Source: Patiriisocius marinistellae (GTDB taxonomy: Bacteria > Bacteroidota > Bacteroidia > Flavobacteriales > Flavobacteriaceae). Taken from it: a stretch of DNA of 64,000 nt. The DNA is taken from assembly GCF_009014635.1 (NCBI RefSeq), contig NZ_BKCF01000001.1, positions 620,001 through 684,000 of the forward strand, given 5' to 3'. The notes below the pieces were generated by a model, which worked only from the letters and a program-made list of their open reading frames with translations, made no database searches and was not told the origin of the DNA. Numbering within the stretch: the stretch's first letter is position 1; each line of letters opens with the position of its first letter. Below, piece after piece: positions 43,889-53,070 of the stretch. Both the position numbers and the translations under genes were made by a program.

Positions 43889-45673
43889 TTACTCAATTTC
43901 ATCACCACGCAACATTCTAAAGCGTTTGCGGGCTTCGACAAAATAGATGCTGTCAGCAAAATTAAAGATTATTTGTTCGTAAAACTCTTTTGCTTTTACT
44001 TGGTCTTGAAGTTCATTTTCATACAACTTTGCTAAGCGATAATATGCATCATCTGCAAGGATGTCTGTTTTATAAAGCTCTATTAATTTTAAATAGTTAG
44101 CTTCGGCCTTTGTAAATTGTTTTGTCTTTTCAAAAAGCTCTCCTTGTTTTAATAATGTTTCGTCTTCAATTTTTTCACCTTTATGGTTGGTTAAAATATC
44201 ATCAAGTTGTGTAATAGCTTCCTTGTTTTTATTTTGAAGCGCTAATAAATCTGCTCTTGCAAATTTCTTTAATGCTGTTTGTAAAGAGTCTTCTAATGAG
44301 TTGTCATGAATCATTAAAGCAAGCTGCAGCGCATCATTAGCAATGAGTTGTGAGGCAGATTTTCTAAGGACATCTACTTGCGCTTTTGCCCATACAAAAT
44401 CCCCTTTATAATAGCTAGTACGAGCTACTTTATAGCGTGCTTCTTGTGCTAATACATCACTCTCCACCATCTTTTGTATTTGAGAATAATATATCAATGC
44501 GCGGTTAAATTTTTCATCAAATACTAAAATATCTGCTAGCTCCATTTTTACTCTTGCTTCTTGATATTTGCTCAATTGTTCATCAGCAAGTGCTTTTAAG
44601 TTAGTGATTGCTTTGTCTACTTTTTTTGTATCAAAGGCTAAAAAGTGATTGTAATCAATCTGGAGTTGATAGGTGTTTTTACCAGCACCGTATTCAGAAA
44701 TTAAGGCTTCAAATTGTTCTTCTAATTGTGGATAGTCTTTTTCTTCACTAGTTTTTAGCTTTACTTTCATTAAATATTGATAAGCTTGTAGTTTTGAAGA
44801 AGGGGTAGCGGCATTTTCAATTATAAAATTGATTACATCAATAGCATTTTCATAATTTTCCTCAGCAATTGTAATAAGCGCTAAGTCTGTCATACCCCCA
44901 AGGTCAACTTCTTCCGTTCGTTTATAAATCGCTTTCTCTTGGGCAAATGCTTTTTTAAAATCTTTTTGCTGTATAAATAACCAGCTTAGTAATTCATTAT
45001 ACAAAAGATCTGGTGACTCTTGCGATTTTTTAAGCAAGGTTTTTCTAAGAATTACATTAGCTTCATTTTCTGGGTCTTCAGTAACATATAGACTAAAATT
45101 ACGCTGTGCAATACTTTTATAGGTAGGCCTACTTTGCATTAAATCAATATAGCGGCTAAACATGAGCTCTAACTTTCCTTGCTCACCATACAAGCGTGCA
45201 AGTTGAATGTTAAAATCTAACTCAGGATTAATTTGCATTCCTTTTTCATAAGCAATTACGGCTTGGTCGAGAAGACTGTATTTTTCAAAATACTTAGCAA
45301 CTATTGAGGAGTAATTAGGCTTTTCATCAATAGCATCAATTGCTTTTTTATAGTTGTCAAATGCGAGTGTGTCTCTATTTTGTAAAGCGAAATTATACCC
45401 TAAATCTACATAAAACTGCGGTTGAGTACGTCTTGAGTCTATTTTTTCCTCGAGTAGTTTTTGAGCTGCTTCAAAGTTTTCTAATTGTTGATAGGATTCA
45501 ATAAGTGCAGATAGGTAATCTCTCTTATAGGGAGACTCTTTATATAGTTTTTCATAAATAGAAATTGCTTTTTCATAATCCCCTTTATCAAAATAATTTT
45601 TAGCTAAAAGCTCACTCTGAGCAAAGGAGGCTGCTCCAATTAAAAAAAAGAATACGATGAAAATATTGCGCAT
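43889..45673 (-). CDS. Exported TPR-repeat protein
   Basis: A 594-residue exported protein with a signal peptide at 1-18 (IFIVFFFLIGAASFAQS). The rest is almost entirely TPR-type repeats, for example AKNYFDKGDYEKAISIYEKLYKESP near the start and AEANYLKLIELYKTDILADDAYYRLAKLYENEL near the end; the last part is similar to tol-pal/YbgF-like repeats. It should be a periplasmic or outer-membrane-associated scaffold. No enzymatic motif. It lies between serS and the DUF4286 gene on the same strand. Confidence 0.88.
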   Translation of the reverse strand: MRNIFIVFFFLIGAASFAQSELLAKNYFDKGDYEKAISIYEKLYKESPYKRDYLSALIESYQQLENFEAAQKLLEEKIDSRRTQPQFYVDLGYNFALQNRDTLAFDNYKKAIDAIDEKPNYSSIVAKYFEKYSLLDQAVIAYEKGMQINPELDFNIQLARLYGEQGKLELMFSRYIDLMQSRPTYKSIAQRNFSLYVTEDPENEANVILRKTLLKKSQESPDLLYNELLSWLFIQQKDFKKAFAQEKAIYKRTEEVDLGGMTDLALITIAEENYENAIDVINFIIENAATPSSKLQAYQYLMKVKLKTSEEKDYPQLEEQFEALISEYGAGKNTYQLQIDYNHFLAFDTKKVDKAITNLKALADEQLSKYQEARVKMELADILVFDEKFNRALIYYSQIQKMVESDVLAQEARYKVARTSYYKGDFVWAKAQVDVLRKSASQLIANDALQLALMIHDNSLEDSLQTALKKFARADLLALQNKNKEAITQLDDILTNHKGEKIEDETLLKQGELFEKTKQFTKAEANYLKLIELYKTDILADDAYYRLAKLYENELQDQVKAKEFYEQIIFNFADSIYFVEARKRFRMLRGDEIE

Positions 45674-45769
45674 AGGTAAATATAATGAAATTCAAATTTC
45701 AGAATAGGAAATTATGAATTTGTTCCCTATTATTAGTTCAAATATTGCGCCAGATTAGATTGTGTAACG

Positions 45770-47041
45770 TTAAGAAATCATGTCAAAACCACAATATGGC
45801 ACAAGTACTTTAGGGATTTTAATTCCCTCAGGTGTTTGATAGTTTTCTAAAATTCCAGCAAGTACTCTTGGTAATGCTAATGAACTTCCATTTAAAGTGT
45901 GCGCAAGTCTATTGTTCCCATCACTATCTTTAAAACGAAGTTTTAATCTATTTGCTTGAAACGCTTCAAAATTAGAAACAGAGCTAATTTCTAACCATCT
46001 ATCTTGTGCAGTAGAGAATACCTCAAAATCGTATGTTAACGCGGCAGTAAAACCTAAGTCTCCACCACATAAGCGTAAAATTCTAAAAGGCAGCTCAAGC
46101 TCTCTTAAAATTTCGACTACATGGTCAACCATACCATCTAGAGCCTTATAGCTATTGTCTGGATGTTCAATGCGTACAATTTCGACTTTGTCAAACTGGT
46201 GCAATCTGTTTAATCCTCTTACATGTGCACCATAACTACCTGCTTCTCTTCGGAAACAAGGTGTATAACCTGTACACGTTATTGGTAGATCACTTTCATT
46301 AACTAAGTCACCCCTAAACATATTTGTCACAGGAACTTCTGCCGTAGGTATTAAATATAAATCATCAACTCCTACGTGATACATTTGACCTTCTTTATCT
46401 GGCAATTGTCCCGTACCAAAACCTGAAGCTTCATTCACTAAATGCGGTACTTGATACTCTGTATATCCAGCACTTGTATTTTTATCTAAAAAATATGCGA
46501 TAAGTGCACGTTGTAGTCTTGCGCCTTTTCCTTTGTACACAGGGAAACCAGCGCCCGTAATTTTTACACCCAATTCAAAATCAATAAGATCATATTTTTT
46601 AGCTAATTCCCAGTGTGGCATTGCCCCGTCAGCAAGCACTGGAATATCACCTTCGCGAAATGTTTCTTTGTTATCATTTTCATCAGTTCCAGCAGGAACT
46701 AGCGTATTAGGAATGTTAGGAATGGTATATAATAACTTTTGCAGCTCTTCTGCGGTGTTATTTAAATCATCGCTTAATGTTTTTGAAGCTTCCTTTAAAA
46801 CAGTAGTCTTTTCTTTTAAAACGTTTGCTTCTGCCGCTCTACCAGACTTAAAAAGGTTTCCTATTTCTTTTGACAAGGTGTTTGATTCTGCGAGTGTTTC
46901 ATCTAATTGTGCTTGAGTGGTACGTCTTTGCTCATCTGCTTTTATAACAGCATTTAGCACTTCGTTAGCATCAATCCCTCTTTTTTTAAGAGCTGTAATG
47001 TATGCCTCTTTGTTCTCACGAATCTCTTGTACTTGTAACAT
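45770..47041 (-). CDS. serS: Seryl-tRNA synthetase
   Basis: A 423-residue class II synthetase that charges tRNA-Ser (and tRNA-Sec where present). The N-terminal 105 residues form the long antiparallel coiled-coil arm that recognises the tRNA variable arm (QAQLDETLAESNTLSKEIGNL). Class II motifs are visible: motif 2 in TPCFRREAGSYGAHVRGLNRLHQFDKVE, the Ser-binding PTAEVPVTN, and motif 3 ALPRVLAGILENYQ. Length is normal. A promoter-like pair is upstream. A near-copy of the dispersed motif is at 46248-46256. Confidence 0.98.
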   Translation of the reverse strand: MLQVQEIRENKEAYITALKKRGIDANEVLNAVIKADEQRRTTQAQLDETLAESNTLSKEIGNLFKSGRAAEANVLKEKTTVLKEASKTLSDDLNNTAEELQKLLYTIPNIPNTLVPAGTDENDNKETFREGDIPVLADGAMPHWELAKKYDLIDFELGVKITGAGFPVYKGKGARLQRALIAYFLDKNTSAGYTEYQVPHLVNEASGFGTGQLPDKEGQMYHVGVDDLYLIPTAEVPVTNMFRGDLVNESDLPITCTGYTPCFRREAGSYGAHVRGLNRLHQFDKVEIVRIEHPDNSYKALDGMVDHVVEILRELELPFRILRLCGGDLGFTAALTYDFEVFSTAQDRWLEISSVSNFEAFQANRLKLRFKDSDGNNRLAHTLNGSSLALPRVLAGILENYQTPEGIKIPKVLVPYCGFDMIS

Positions 47042-47063
47042 GGTGTCTTAGTTTTTTGAAGCT

Positions 47064-47095
47064 GTAAAGTTACATAGTATCTAGTGATTACAAAA
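47064..47095 (-). promoter_or_regulatory. Promoter for serS
   Basis: On the minus strand a TTTTG (47091-47095) is followed after 18 bases by TAACTTTAC (47064-47072), one base from the Bacteroidota TTTG/TAnnTTTG promoter; it is about 25 bases before the serS ATG. Confidence 0.45.
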
Positions 47096-47186
47096 CAAAA
47101 AAAGGATTGGTTATAGGTATGAGTAAAGGCAGCTTCGCTACAAGATGTATGAAGGAAATTATAAAAATAAATAGCTATCCTATAAT

Positions 47187-47297
47187 TTATCCATAGCGGT
47201 TGGATAGCATAGCAATTACAACAATCAACAGTATTAATATAATTATGATGGATTGTGTTTCTCTCTGGCGTTCTTTTTTTGATTTCTTGTTTAGCAT
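47187..47297 (-). CDS. 36-residue single-span membrane peptide
   Basis: A complete small frame from ATG at 47297 to a stop at 47187-47189. The product starts MLNKKSKKERQRETQS (strongly basic, with few acidic residues), followed by a 14-residue Ile/Leu/Val helix (IIIILILLIVVIAML) and a short SNRYG tail. This is a classic positive-inside single-span peptide, and chance production of that order is unlikely. No family is recognised. It sits between the DUF1622 gene (about 24 bases upstream on the same strand) and serS, and may be cotranscribed with DUF1622. Confidence 0.6.
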   Translation of the reverse strand: MLNKKSKKERQRETQSIIIILILLIVVIAMLSNRYG

Positions 47298-47321
47298 TTT
47301 GTTTGTGTTTAAAAACAAGAT

Positions 47322-47675
47322 TTATAATTTCTTTGTACTATTTTTTTTCCACGGGAACTCTCCTTCTAGTTCAACTTGAAGTGAAAGACTTAGAAATGTT
47401 CTAATTAGAACAATCAATCCTAAAATAGAAACTGACCTAAGTGTAGGTTCTGTAACAACGGTTGCCATAATATCTGCTGCGATTAATACCTCTAAACCTA
47501 AAAGAATTGCCTTACCTACACCTTGTCGCAGTTCAATATAACTAACAGCTTTATCACTTTTAATTAAAAAAAGAAACTTTAATATCGAAAATAATGAACC
47601 TAAGAAAATAATTAAAACACCTATTCCTTCTGTGATTTTGGCTATGTAATCAATGAATATTTCAATGTGCTCCAT
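47322..47675 (-). CDS. DUF1622 family membrane protein
   Basis: A 117-residue integral membrane protein with three hydrophobic helices: an N-terminal one (ITEGIGVLIIFLGSLFSIL), one at LGLEVLIAADIMATVV and a third at VSILGLIVLIRTFLSLSL. The segment RQGVGKAILLGLEVLIAADIM is typical of DUF1622. Function unknown. It lies upstream of the 36-residue peptide gene and is preceded by the 580-base gap shared with the divergent efflux operon. Confidence 0.88.
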   Translation of the reverse strand: MEHIEIFIDYIAKITEGIGVLIIFLGSLFSILKFLFLIKSDKAVSYIELRQGVGKAILLGLEVLIAADIMATVVTEPTLRSVSILGLIVLIRTFLSLSLQVELEGEFPWKKNSTKKL

Positions 47676-48068
47676 ATGAAATTTAAATATAATTCAATAA
47701 AAGTAAATTTTTTCTAATTGTAGGAATGAATTATCTATTAATATGTAAAATATTTTGATAGAAAATTAGTGATTAACTCATTTTTGAGCTGAGAAGTTAC
47801 AACTTATTTACATTATGTTTTTTTGCATTTTAAAATGAATGATATAAATGTTACAAGTCAATCAAAGTTTTTTAGTAACCTGCTTTATTTATTTCCTAAT
47901 ACAAGTCAAATTTTTTCCTGAAATTTTACTTTCATTAATCAAATAGTTTTTGTTCTTAATTTAATCATTATTAATAGGTTAAGCTTTAAAAAAGAGTGTT
48001 CTTATGATTATTAATTTTTTTCGCTACTTCGTAATAATTTGTTTTATCAATAAGTTCAATTTTTTAAT

Positions 48069-48078
48069 ATTTCCGAAG
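48069..48078. repeat. Dispersed 10-mer ATTTCCGAAG, intergenic copy
   Basis: Isolated exact copy in the 580-base gap, about 110 bases upstream of the efflux operon -7 box, so not a core promoter element. Confidence 0.7.
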
Positions 48079-48164
48079 AAGTACAACTTACTTTTTGGAA
48101 TTGGGGGCTTTTATTAAAGTTTCAAAGAGCACATTAAACATTTAACATTTTTTAACTTCGATTA

Positions 48165-48182
48165 GTTCGGTTTGTTCCGAAC
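48165..48182. promoter_or_regulatory. Operator-like inverted repeat for GbsR/MarR regulator
   Basis: GTTCGG (48165-48170) and CCGAAC (48177-48182) are perfect complements with a 6-base spacer. G+C-rich arms stand out in this A+T-rich gap. The repeat covers the region upstream of the -7 box at 48190-48197, so a bound regulator would block polymerase. Confidence 0.55.
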
Positions 48183-48189
48183 CCATATG

Positions 48190-48197
48190 TATATTTG
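48190..48197 (+). promoter_or_regulatory. Promoter -7 box of the RND efflux operon
   Basis: TATATTTG fits TAnnTTTG; a TTTG at 48171-48174, inside the operator-like repeat, is the candidate -33 element, with a spacing (15) shorter than usual. The ATG is at 48256. Confidence 0.5.
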
Positions 48198-48255
48198 CAT
48201 AGGTTTTTTGGTTAAATAATATTATTTAGCAATTAACAGTATTAAAATACAAAGC

Positions 48256-48759
48256 ATGGAGAATAAAATTTGTAAACAAAAAATGGGTTTAGTTGAAAAA
48301 CTAGGGGTTCATATTGAAAAGAGAGAACAGTTAGCGCCTGTGGCTGCTCGCATATTATCATATATTATATTAACAGGTAAAAAAGGCAGCACATTTGAAG
48401 ATATGGTAACTATTCTTTGTGCCAGTAAAAGCACTATATCAACGCATCTTAATCATCTACAGGATTTAAATAAAATTGAGTATTTCACAAAAACAGGAGA
48501 CCGAAAAAAATACTTTGTTATAAATAAAGGCATGATTGTTCACCATATTGATAGTGTTATAAATGAGTGGAAAGCGGTACGTGAGTTACACTTGGAGATA
48601 AAAAAATATAAAGAAGATATGAATATTAAAAACAAAGAAAATGGAGTAGAAGATTTTGATTTAAATTTTCATAATGATTACATCAAATTTTTAGATGAAG
48701 CAACTACTTCTATTGAAGAATTAAGAATAAAAATTGTTGACAGTCAATTTAAAATATAA
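48256..48759 (+). CDS. GbsR/MarR-family transcriptional regulator
   Basis: A 167-residue winged-helix regulator of the GbsR type. The helix-turn-helix is TFEDMVTILCASKSTISTHLNHLQDLNKIEY followed by the wing FTKTGDRKKYFVINKG; the C-terminal third is a dimerising helix. It is the first gene of the efflux operon (14 bases before the membrane fusion gene) and probably represses it until an effector releases it. The G+C-rich inverted repeat 74-91 bases upstream is its likely operator. Confidence 0.88.
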   Translation: MENKICKQKMGLVEKLGVHIEKREQLAPVAARILSYIILTGKKGSTFEDMVTILCASKSTISTHLNHLQDLNKIEYFTKTGDRKKYFVINKGMIVHHIDSVINEWKAVRELHLEIKKYKEDMNIKNKENGVEDFDLNFHNDYIKFLDEATTSIEELRIKIVDSQFKI

Positions 48760-48773
48760 TAAAAAAATAACCA

Positions 48774-49907
48774 ATGAAACACATTAAATTATATTCGATA
48801 ATAGCTCTAAGTTTATTTTTAGCTTTAATGAGTTGTGGCAATAAGCAAGAAGATGTGGCAGCTTCGCAACAAGCTCCTCCAGCACCTTTTCCTGTAACAC
48901 AATTGGAAAAAAAGACGGTAACGGGATATCAGGAATACCCGACAAATCTAGAAGGAATTGTGAACAGTGCTGTGAGAGCAAAAACATCGGGGTATATTCA
49001 AAAAGTACTCGTTGACGAAGGTCAAAAAGTACGTAAAGGACAAGTTTTGTTTAAATTAGAAACACAATCTTTAAATCAAGATGCTGGCGCTGCTAAAGCA
49101 CGTGTTAATGTAGCGCAAGTAGAGATTGATAAGTTAACACCTCTTGTAGAAAAAAATATTATTAGTGCCGTTCAATTAGAAACCGCTAAAGCTAATTTGG
49201 CTCAAGCAAAAGCAAATTATAGTAGTGTTTCTGCAAATATTGGGTATGCAACTATTACAAGTCCTGTAAATGGCTTTGTAGGTACTATTAAATACAGAGA
49301 AGGTTCTTTAGTAAGTCCAAATGATTCTAATCCTTTGACAACTGTAAGTGATATTAGTGAAGTTTATGCATTTTTTAGTTTAAATGAATCACAATATTTA
49401 GATTTTTTGCAGAATGCAGATGGTAAAGATTTAGAGGAAAAGTTAGCCAATTTCTCAGATGTAAATTTAGTTTTGGCAAATGGTAGTTCTTATACTGAAA
49501 AAGGAAAAATTCAAACTAGTTCTGGACAAATTAATCAAAATACGGGTACTGTAAGTTTAAGAGCTGTTTTTAAAAACCCAAACCAATTATTAACTAATGG
49601 AAATAGCGGTAAAATACAAATTCCTACAGTCTATGAAAATGCTGTTGTAATTCCTCAAGAAGCAACATTTGAACAACAAGGAAATATTATGTTGTACAAG
49701 CTAGGCGAAGATAATAAAGTTACAACTGTCATCATTAAAGTTAAGGCAGCAATAGATAACTTATATGTTGTGGCGTCTGGAGTGGATGAAAAAGATACAA
49801 TTATAGTATCTGGAGTTGGTAAATTAAGAGATGGGATGGCAATTACTCCCCAAGAAACCTCCTTTGATGAAGCTGTTAAACCAATAGCGACATTGTTTAA
49901 AAACTAA
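48774..49907 (+). CDS. RND efflux membrane fusion protein (periplasmic adaptor)
   Basis: A 377-residue HlyD/AcrA-type adaptor. A lipobox at LFLALMSC (Cys21) makes it a lipoprotein of the inner membrane. The lipoyl/barrel-sandwich halves are AKTSGYIQKVLVDEGQKVRKGQVLFKLE and YATITSPVNGFVGTIKYREGSLVSP, with a helical hairpin between (AKARVNVAQVEIDKLTPLVEKNIISAVQLE). It links the RND pump to the outer-membrane channel encoded just downstream. Confidence 0.95.
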   Translation: MKHIKLYSIIALSLFLALMSCGNKQEDVAASQQAPPAPFPVTQLEKKTVTGYQEYPTNLEGIVNSAVRAKTSGYIQKVLVDEGQKVRKGQVLFKLETQSLNQDAGAAKARVNVAQVEIDKLTPLVEKNIISAVQLETAKANLAQAKANYSSVSANIGYATITSPVNGFVGTIKYREGSLVSPNDSNPLTTVSDISEVYAFFSLNESQYLDFLQNADGKDLEEKLANFSDVNLVLANGSSYTEKGKIQTSSGQINQNTGTVSLRAVFKNPNQLLTNGNSGKIQIPTVYENAVVIPQEATFEQQGNIMLYKLGEDNKVTTVIIKVKAAIDNLYVVASGVDEKDTIIVSGVGKLRDGMAITPQETSFDEAVKPIATLFKN

Positions 49908-49927
49908 TCACTAGAAAAACATAGCCC

Positions 49928-52900
49928 ATGTTAAAAACATTTATTGAAAGACCAGTTCTTTCAACAGTAATCTCTATAATCATAGTTATACTAGGAGTTA
50001 TAAGTATAACTAGCTTACCAATAGAGGAATACCCAGATATTGCGCCACCAACAATTAAAGTGGTAGCATCCTATCCAGGAGCCAATGCAGAAACAGTACT
50101 AGAGAGTGTAATTGTACCTATTGAAGAACAAATTAACGGTGTAGAAGGGATGACTTACATTACCTCCACAGCATCTAATAACGGTACTGCAGAAATTACA
50201 GTTTATTTTGATCAAGAAATGGATGCAGATATTGCAGCTGTTAATGTTCAAAACCGCGTATCGAGAGCGAACTCTTTGTTGCCTCAGGAGGTACTTCAAA
50301 CAGGTGTAACAACACAAAAGCAAGAAACTAGTGCTTTGATGTTTATTTCCATGTACTCTGAAAGTAAAGATTATGATGCTACTTTTATTCAGAATTACTT
50401 AAAAATAAATGTTATTCCCGCAATACAACGTATAAGTGGTGTGGGAGATGTGAGTGTATTTTCTCAACAAGATTATGCAATGCGTATTTGGTTAAAGCCA
50501 GAAAAATTAGCTGCTTATGGTTTAATTCCTTCAGATATTACAGCGGCTTTACAAGAACAAAATTTAGAAGCGGCAGCAGGGTCTTTAGGTGAAAATAATG
50601 GAGAGGCTTTCTCTTATACATTGACTTATAGCGGGCGATTTAAAGAAGAAAAACAGTATGCAGATATTGTAATTAAAGCATTAGGTAATGGTGAATTTCT
50701 TCGTTTAAATGATGTTGCTACTATAGAATTAGATGCACAATCTTATGCATCAAATGCTATGAGTAAAGGTAATCCTGCTGTATTTATGGGTATTTTTCAA
50801 ACTAAGGGATCTAATGCTCAAGAAATTATTGAAAATATTAAGGTGACTTTGGAGTCTGTCAAAAAAGATCTCCCTAAAGGACTTGATGTTTTTGTTCCAT
50901 ATGATACAAGTTTATTTTTAAATGCATCTATAGAAAAAGTAGTTAGCACTCTATTAGAAGCTTTTATTTTAGTGTTTTTAGTGGTGTTCCTTTTCTTACA
51001 GGACTTTAGGTCTACACTAATCCCAGCTATTGCTGTTCCAGTTTCAATTATAGGAACTTTCTTTTTCTTAAATGTCTTTGGTTATTCAATTAACCTTTTA
51101 ACACTATTTGCATTAGTACTTGCCATAGGTATTGTGGTAGATGATGCGATTGTAGTGGTGGAGGCTGTTCACGCAAAATTAGATGAAGGTGAAAAGAATC
51201 CAAAAAATGCTACACTAACAGCAATGAACGAAATTTCTGGTGCTATTATATCCATTACTTTAGTTATGGCAGCTGTATTTATTCCAGTAACGTTCATTTC
51301 TGGACCCACGGGTGTATTTTATGAACAATTTGGCGTCACTTTAATTATTGCCATTCTTATTTCCGCAGTAAACGCATTAACATTAAGTCCTGCCTTATGT
51401 GCTCTTTTGTTAAAACCACATAAAGAAGATGAAGAACTAAAAGGGAAAAGCCCACTTAAACGTTTTTATAAACTTTTTAACCGTGGTTTTAATGCAACAA
51501 TAGAACGTTATGGAAAATCACTTCAGTTTTTGTACAAGAGAAAATGGGTATCTGGTTTACTTCTTGTTTTAGCAATTGTGGGTATTTTCTGGGCTTCAAA
51601 TACAACACCTACAGGATTTGTACCCAATGAGGATAGAGGAATTATTTTTGCAAATATAGAGTTGCCAGCAGGGGCTTCTTTAGATAGAACTGACGCGGTT
51701 TCAAGAGATTTATATGATAAAATAACTGGTATTGATGGTATTGTAGCTGTAAACTTTATTAAAGGAAGAAGCCTAATTAGCGGAGCAGGAAGTAATTATG
51801 GATTCGGAATAATAAAGTTAGCAGATTGGGGTGACCGTGAAGATAAATCACTTTCTGTACAAGCTATTACAGGTAAGTTATTTGGAGTTGTTTCTACAAT
51901 GCCTGAAGCAAATATTATTTTCTTCTCACCACCTAGTATTAGAGGTTTTGGTAATTCTGCTGGTTTTGAAGTTAATTTGCTAGATAAATTTGGAGGAGAG
52001 TTTACAGAATTAGATAAAGTGAATAAAGAGTTTTCTATGGCTTTAATGAGCCATCCAGAAATTAAATACGCGCAGTCTTCTTTTAATACAAACTATCCTC
52101 AATATGAAATGAATATTAATGTGCCTCTAGCAAAAGAAAAGGGAGTGCCTATTAACAGTATTTTCTCAACACTGCAAGGGTATGTAGGAGGTGTTTATGC
52201 ATCAGATTTTTCAAAATATGGAAAGCAGTTTAGAGTCTACATACAATCTTTACCAGATGACAGAGCAGATGTAGGTGCTTTAAACAGTATGTATGTGAGA
52301 ACAGATTCTGGTGAGATGACACCTATTACACAGTTTGTAAAACTAGAGAGAGTTTATGGGCCACAGTCTGTAACACGCTTTAACTTATTTAACTCAACAA
52401 CTATTACAGGAGCTACAAATGACGGCTATAGTACAGGAGATGCCATTAGAGTTATTGAAGAAGAGGTTGCAAAACTACCAAGTAATTATACCATTGCGTA
52501 TTCTGGATTAACAAGAGAAGAGGTAAGTGCAGGAAACCAAACAGCTTTTATTTTTGGCTTAAGTATATTGTTTGTTTACTTTTTGTTAAGTGCACAGTAT
52601 GAGAGTTATCTATTACCATTTGCAGTTGTTTTGTCACTTCCGTTTGGTGTATTTGGAGCCTACATAAGTACAAAGTTTTTAGGATTAGAAAATAACATCT
52701 ATTTCCAGATTGCTTTAATCATGCTTATTGGTCTGCTTGCTAAAAATGCCATACTAATTGTGGAGTTTGCACTTCAAAGAAGAAAGAATGGCGAGTCTAT
52801 AGTAGACGCCGCAATTCACGGAGCAAAGTCCCGTTTACGCCCTATCTTAATGACCTCATTTGCTTTTATTTTAGGATTAATGCCTTTAGTGTTAGCAAAG

Positions 52901-53065
52901 GGAGTGGGGTCTGAGGGTAATAATTCCATAGGTACCGGTGCCGTAGGAGGAATGCTTATAGGAACCATTTTAGGGGTATTTGTAATTCCTATTCTATTTA
53001 TATTATTTCAATGGTTACAAGAAAAAGTTTCTAGTAAGCCAGCAATACAAACTATTGAAGATTAA
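49928..53065 (+). CDS. RND multidrug efflux permease (HAE1 type)
   Basis: A 1045-residue AcrB-like proton/drug antiporter. Twelve transmembrane helices and two large periplasmic loops are evident. The proton relay Asp pair is in helix 4 (LVLAIGIVVDDAIVVVE, Asp-Asp), and the Lys in helix 10 is in LIGLLAKNAILIVEF. Motif ESVIVPIEEQINGVEGM near residue 60 is typical. Length is normal. It exports hydrophobic drugs or envelope compounds together with the adaptor and the TolC-like protein. Confidence 0.96.
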   Translation: MLKTFIERPVLSTVISIIIVILGVISITSLPIEEYPDIAPPTIKVVASYPGANAETVLESVIVPIEEQINGVEGMTYITSTASNNGTAEITVYFDQEMDADIAAVNVQNRVSRANSLLPQEVLQTGVTTQKQETSALMFISMYSESKDYDATFIQNYLKINVIPAIQRISGVGDVSVFSQQDYAMRIWLKPEKLAAYGLIPSDITAALQEQNLEAAAGSLGENNGEAFSYTLTYSGRFKEEKQYADIVIKALGNGEFLRLNDVATIELDAQSYASNAMSKGNPAVFMGIFQTKGSNAQEIIENIKVTLESVKKDLPKGLDVFVPYDTSLFLNASIEKVVSTLLEAFILVFLVVFLFLQDFRSTLIPAIAVPVSIIGTFFFLNVFGYSINLLTLFALVLAIGIVVDDAIVVVEAVHAKLDEGEKNPKNATLTAMNEISGAIISITLVMAAVFIPVTFISGPTGVFYEQFGVTLIIAILISAVNALTLSPALCALLLKPHKEDEELKGKSPLKRFYKLFNRGFNATIERYGKSLQFLYKRKWVSGLLLVLAIVGIFWASNTTPTGFVPNEDRGIIFANIELPAGASLDRTDAVSRDLYDKITGIDGIVAVNFIKGRSLISGAGSNYGFGIIKLADWGDREDKSLSVQAITGKLFGVVSTMPEANIIFFSPPSIRGFGNSAGFEVNLLDKFGGEFTELDKVNKEFSMALMSHPEIKYAQSSFNTNYPQYEMNINVPLAKEKGVPINSIFSTLQGYVGGVYASDFSKYGKQFRVYIQSLPDDRADVGALNSMYVRTDSGEMTPITQFVKLERVYGPQSVTRFNLFNSTTITGATNDGYSTGDAIRVIEEEVAKLPSNYTIAYSGLTREEVSAGNQTAFIFGLSILFVYFLLSAQYESYLLPFAVVLSLPFGVFGAYISTKFLGLENNIYFQIALIMLIGLLAKNAILIVEFALQRRKNGESIVDAAIHGAKSRLRPILMTSFAFILGLMPLVLAKGVGSEGNNSIGTGAVGGMLIGTILGVFVIPILFILFQWLQEKVSSKPAIQTIED

Positions 53066-53070
53066 GAACA

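Larger units (their letters stand above)
47676..48255. other. 580-base noncoding gap between DUF1622 and efflux operon
   Basis: Very A+T-rich, no convincing gene. A 37-codon plus-strand frame at about 48004-48117 (MIINFFRYF...) is Phe-rich and unconvincing. The gap holds one exact dispersed 10-mer (48069-48078) and, at its right end, the operator-like repeat and -7 box of the GbsR-type gene. The rest may hold a long 5' leader. Confidence 0.6.

Noticed and set aside
45700-45740. AATAGGGAA/TTTCCTATT stem between serS and the TPR gene
   Set aside because: Needs a G-T pair and is not followed by T residues; possible processing site but unsupported.
47174-47208. Inverted repeat GCTATCC/GGATAGC with a 21-base loop
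   Set aside because: Overlaps the end of the 36-residue gene, has no T-run and a long loop; not strong enough to call a terminator.
48004-48117. 37-codon plus-strand frame in the gap before the efflux operon
   Set aside because: Phe- and Ile-rich product with no signal or motif, in very A+T-rich DNA; likely chance.
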